Assembly (NCBI GenBank): GCA_020630195.1
Contig: JAHDBV010000017.1
Location: 2,345-65,832 of the forward strand
Direction of reading: 5' to 3'
DNA length: 63,488 bases
Source of the DNA: Acidimicrobiales bacterium
Lineage (GTDB): Bacteria; Actinomycetota; Acidimicrobiia; Acidimicrobiales; SZUA-35
Shown here: positions 63,012 through 63,488 of the stretch, piece by piece
How the letters are laid out: each line of letters opens with the position of its first letter
How positions within the stretch are numbered: position 1 is the first letter of the stretch
Position numbers and translations under genes: made by a program
Notes under the pieces: generated by a model
What the model was told of the DNA's origin: nothing
The model's input: only the letters and a program-made list of their open reading frames with translations
Databases searched by the model: none

Positions 63012-63488
63012 GTGATCCTCAGCGACCGGACCATCCGGGACTCCATCGCCTCCGGGCGCATCGTGATCGAACCCTTCGACGACGCCTGCGTGCAGCCGTC
63101 GTCGGTCGATCTCCACCTCGACAAGTACTTCCGGGTGTTCCGCAATCACACCCTCGGCGTGATCGACGTGAAGAAGAACCTCGAAGAGCTCACCGAGCTC
63201 GTCGAGGCCACCGACGAGAACCCGTTCATCCTCCACCCCGGCGAGTTCGTGCTCGGCTCGACCGCCGAACGGGTGGCCATCCCGGCCGACCTCGTCGGCC
63301 GGCTCGAGGGCAAGTCGTCACTCGGCCGACTCGGCCTGCTGATCCACACCACCGCCGGCTTCGTCGACGCGGGCTGGGACGGCATGCTGACGCTCGAGTT
63401 CCACAACGTCGCCAACCTGCCGATCACGCTCTACCCGGGCATGAAGATCGGCCAGATCAGCTTCATGCAGATGACGAGCGAGGCCGAC
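63012..63488 (+). CDS. dcd: dCTP deaminase, 3' end outside window
   Basis: 159 codons are present, starting at GTG (MILSDRTIRDSIASGRIVIE). Conserved segments are CVQPSSVDLHLDKYFRVFRN, LVGRLEGKSSLGRLGLLIHT and AGFVDAGWDGMLTLEFHNVA, with the active-site Glu in the last one, then ITLYPGMKIGQISFMQM. The enzyme converts dCTP to dUTP (or, in bifunctional forms, to dUMP) for thymidylate synthesis. Typical length is about 190 residues, so about 30 are cut off. Confidence 0.95.
   Translation, partial: MILSDRTIRDSIASGRIVIEPFDDACVQPSSVDLHLDKYFRVFRNHTLGVIDVKKNLEELTELVEATDENPFILHPGEFVLGSTAERVAIPADLVGRLEGKSSLGRLGLLIHTTAGFVDAGWDGMLTLEFHNVANLPITLYPGMKIGQISFMQMTSEAD

Overview
The window is chromosomal DNA from a high-G+C actinobacterium and carries its replication-origin region. 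Gene order in two blocks closely follows what I know of Mycobacterium: gyrA-DUF3566-tRNA-Ile, dnaA-dnaN-recF-gyrB, rpmH-rnpA-yidD-yidC-jag-rsmG-parA-parB, the sigM/rsmA/trx block, and DUF5318-ponA-rpsF-ssb-rpsR-rplI-dnaB. The overall style (IMPase and mycothiol-type proteins, many GTG starts, GTGA/ATGA overlaps, TAGNNT -10 boxes) fits Actinomycetota. A deep non-mycobacterial class such as Acidimicrobiia is my best guess, not proven.

Layout. 0-5 kb: end of rpmG, a PlsC/IMPase/MDMPI operon, then on the minus strand a FliA/WhiG-type sigma factor and a saccharopine-dehydrogenase-like protein. 5-16 kb (all minus): tRNA-Ile, a DUF3566 membrane protein, a TadE-like protein, gyrA, gyrB, dciA, recF, dnaN and dnaA, reading away from oriC. 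16-21.4 kb (plus): rpmH to parB, with a perfect parS before parA. 21.5-29.3 kb (minus): GNAT, DUF6049 protein, Ser/Thr kinase, ECF sigma, anti-sigma, a small membrane protein, trxB and trxA; the first five are chained by 4-base overlaps or close spacing. 29.3-38 kb (plus): HDAC-like deacetylase, CCA-adding/poly(A) polymerase, DUF5318, class A PBP, then rpsF-ssb-rpsR-rplI and dnaB. 38-53 kb: accessory metabolic and signalling genes (NUDIX, alpha-galactosidase, membrane diguanylate cyclase, fused indolepyruvate:ferredoxin oxidoreductase with an AsnC regulator, amidohydrolase, FAD oxidoreductase, DUF533, an orphan ABC permease).

54.4-58.8 kb is a small integrated element at a tRNA-Gly(CCC) gene. 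It is bounded by a 44-base direct repeat of the tRNA 3' half (42/44 identical). It carries a type II restriction endonuclease and an adenine methyltransferase in convergent arrangement, a degraded reading frame, and a broken tyrosine integrase. The window ends with a class III cyclase/STAND ATPase, a DUF3048 lipoprotein and the start of dcd.

Most interesting point: CTCAAG-N15/16-(G)CCGAWA sequences, resembling sigma-28/WhiG promoters, lie upstream of the WhiG-like sigma gene itself (twice), a GGDEF diguanylate cyclase gene and a small membrane-protein gene. In Streptomyces, WhiG is held inactive by the anti-sigma RsiG loaded with c-di-GMP. The window therefore suggests, by inference, a sigma factor / c-di-GMP feedback circuit. 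Other notable points: the SigM-like gene has no usable in-frame start (a probable one-base indel), the kinase corresponds to the C-terminal half of mycobacterial MviN but stands alone with intact catalytic residues, dnaA and gyrB have short leader reading frames overlapping their starts, and rsmG carries a perfect 17-bp hairpin at its 5' end.
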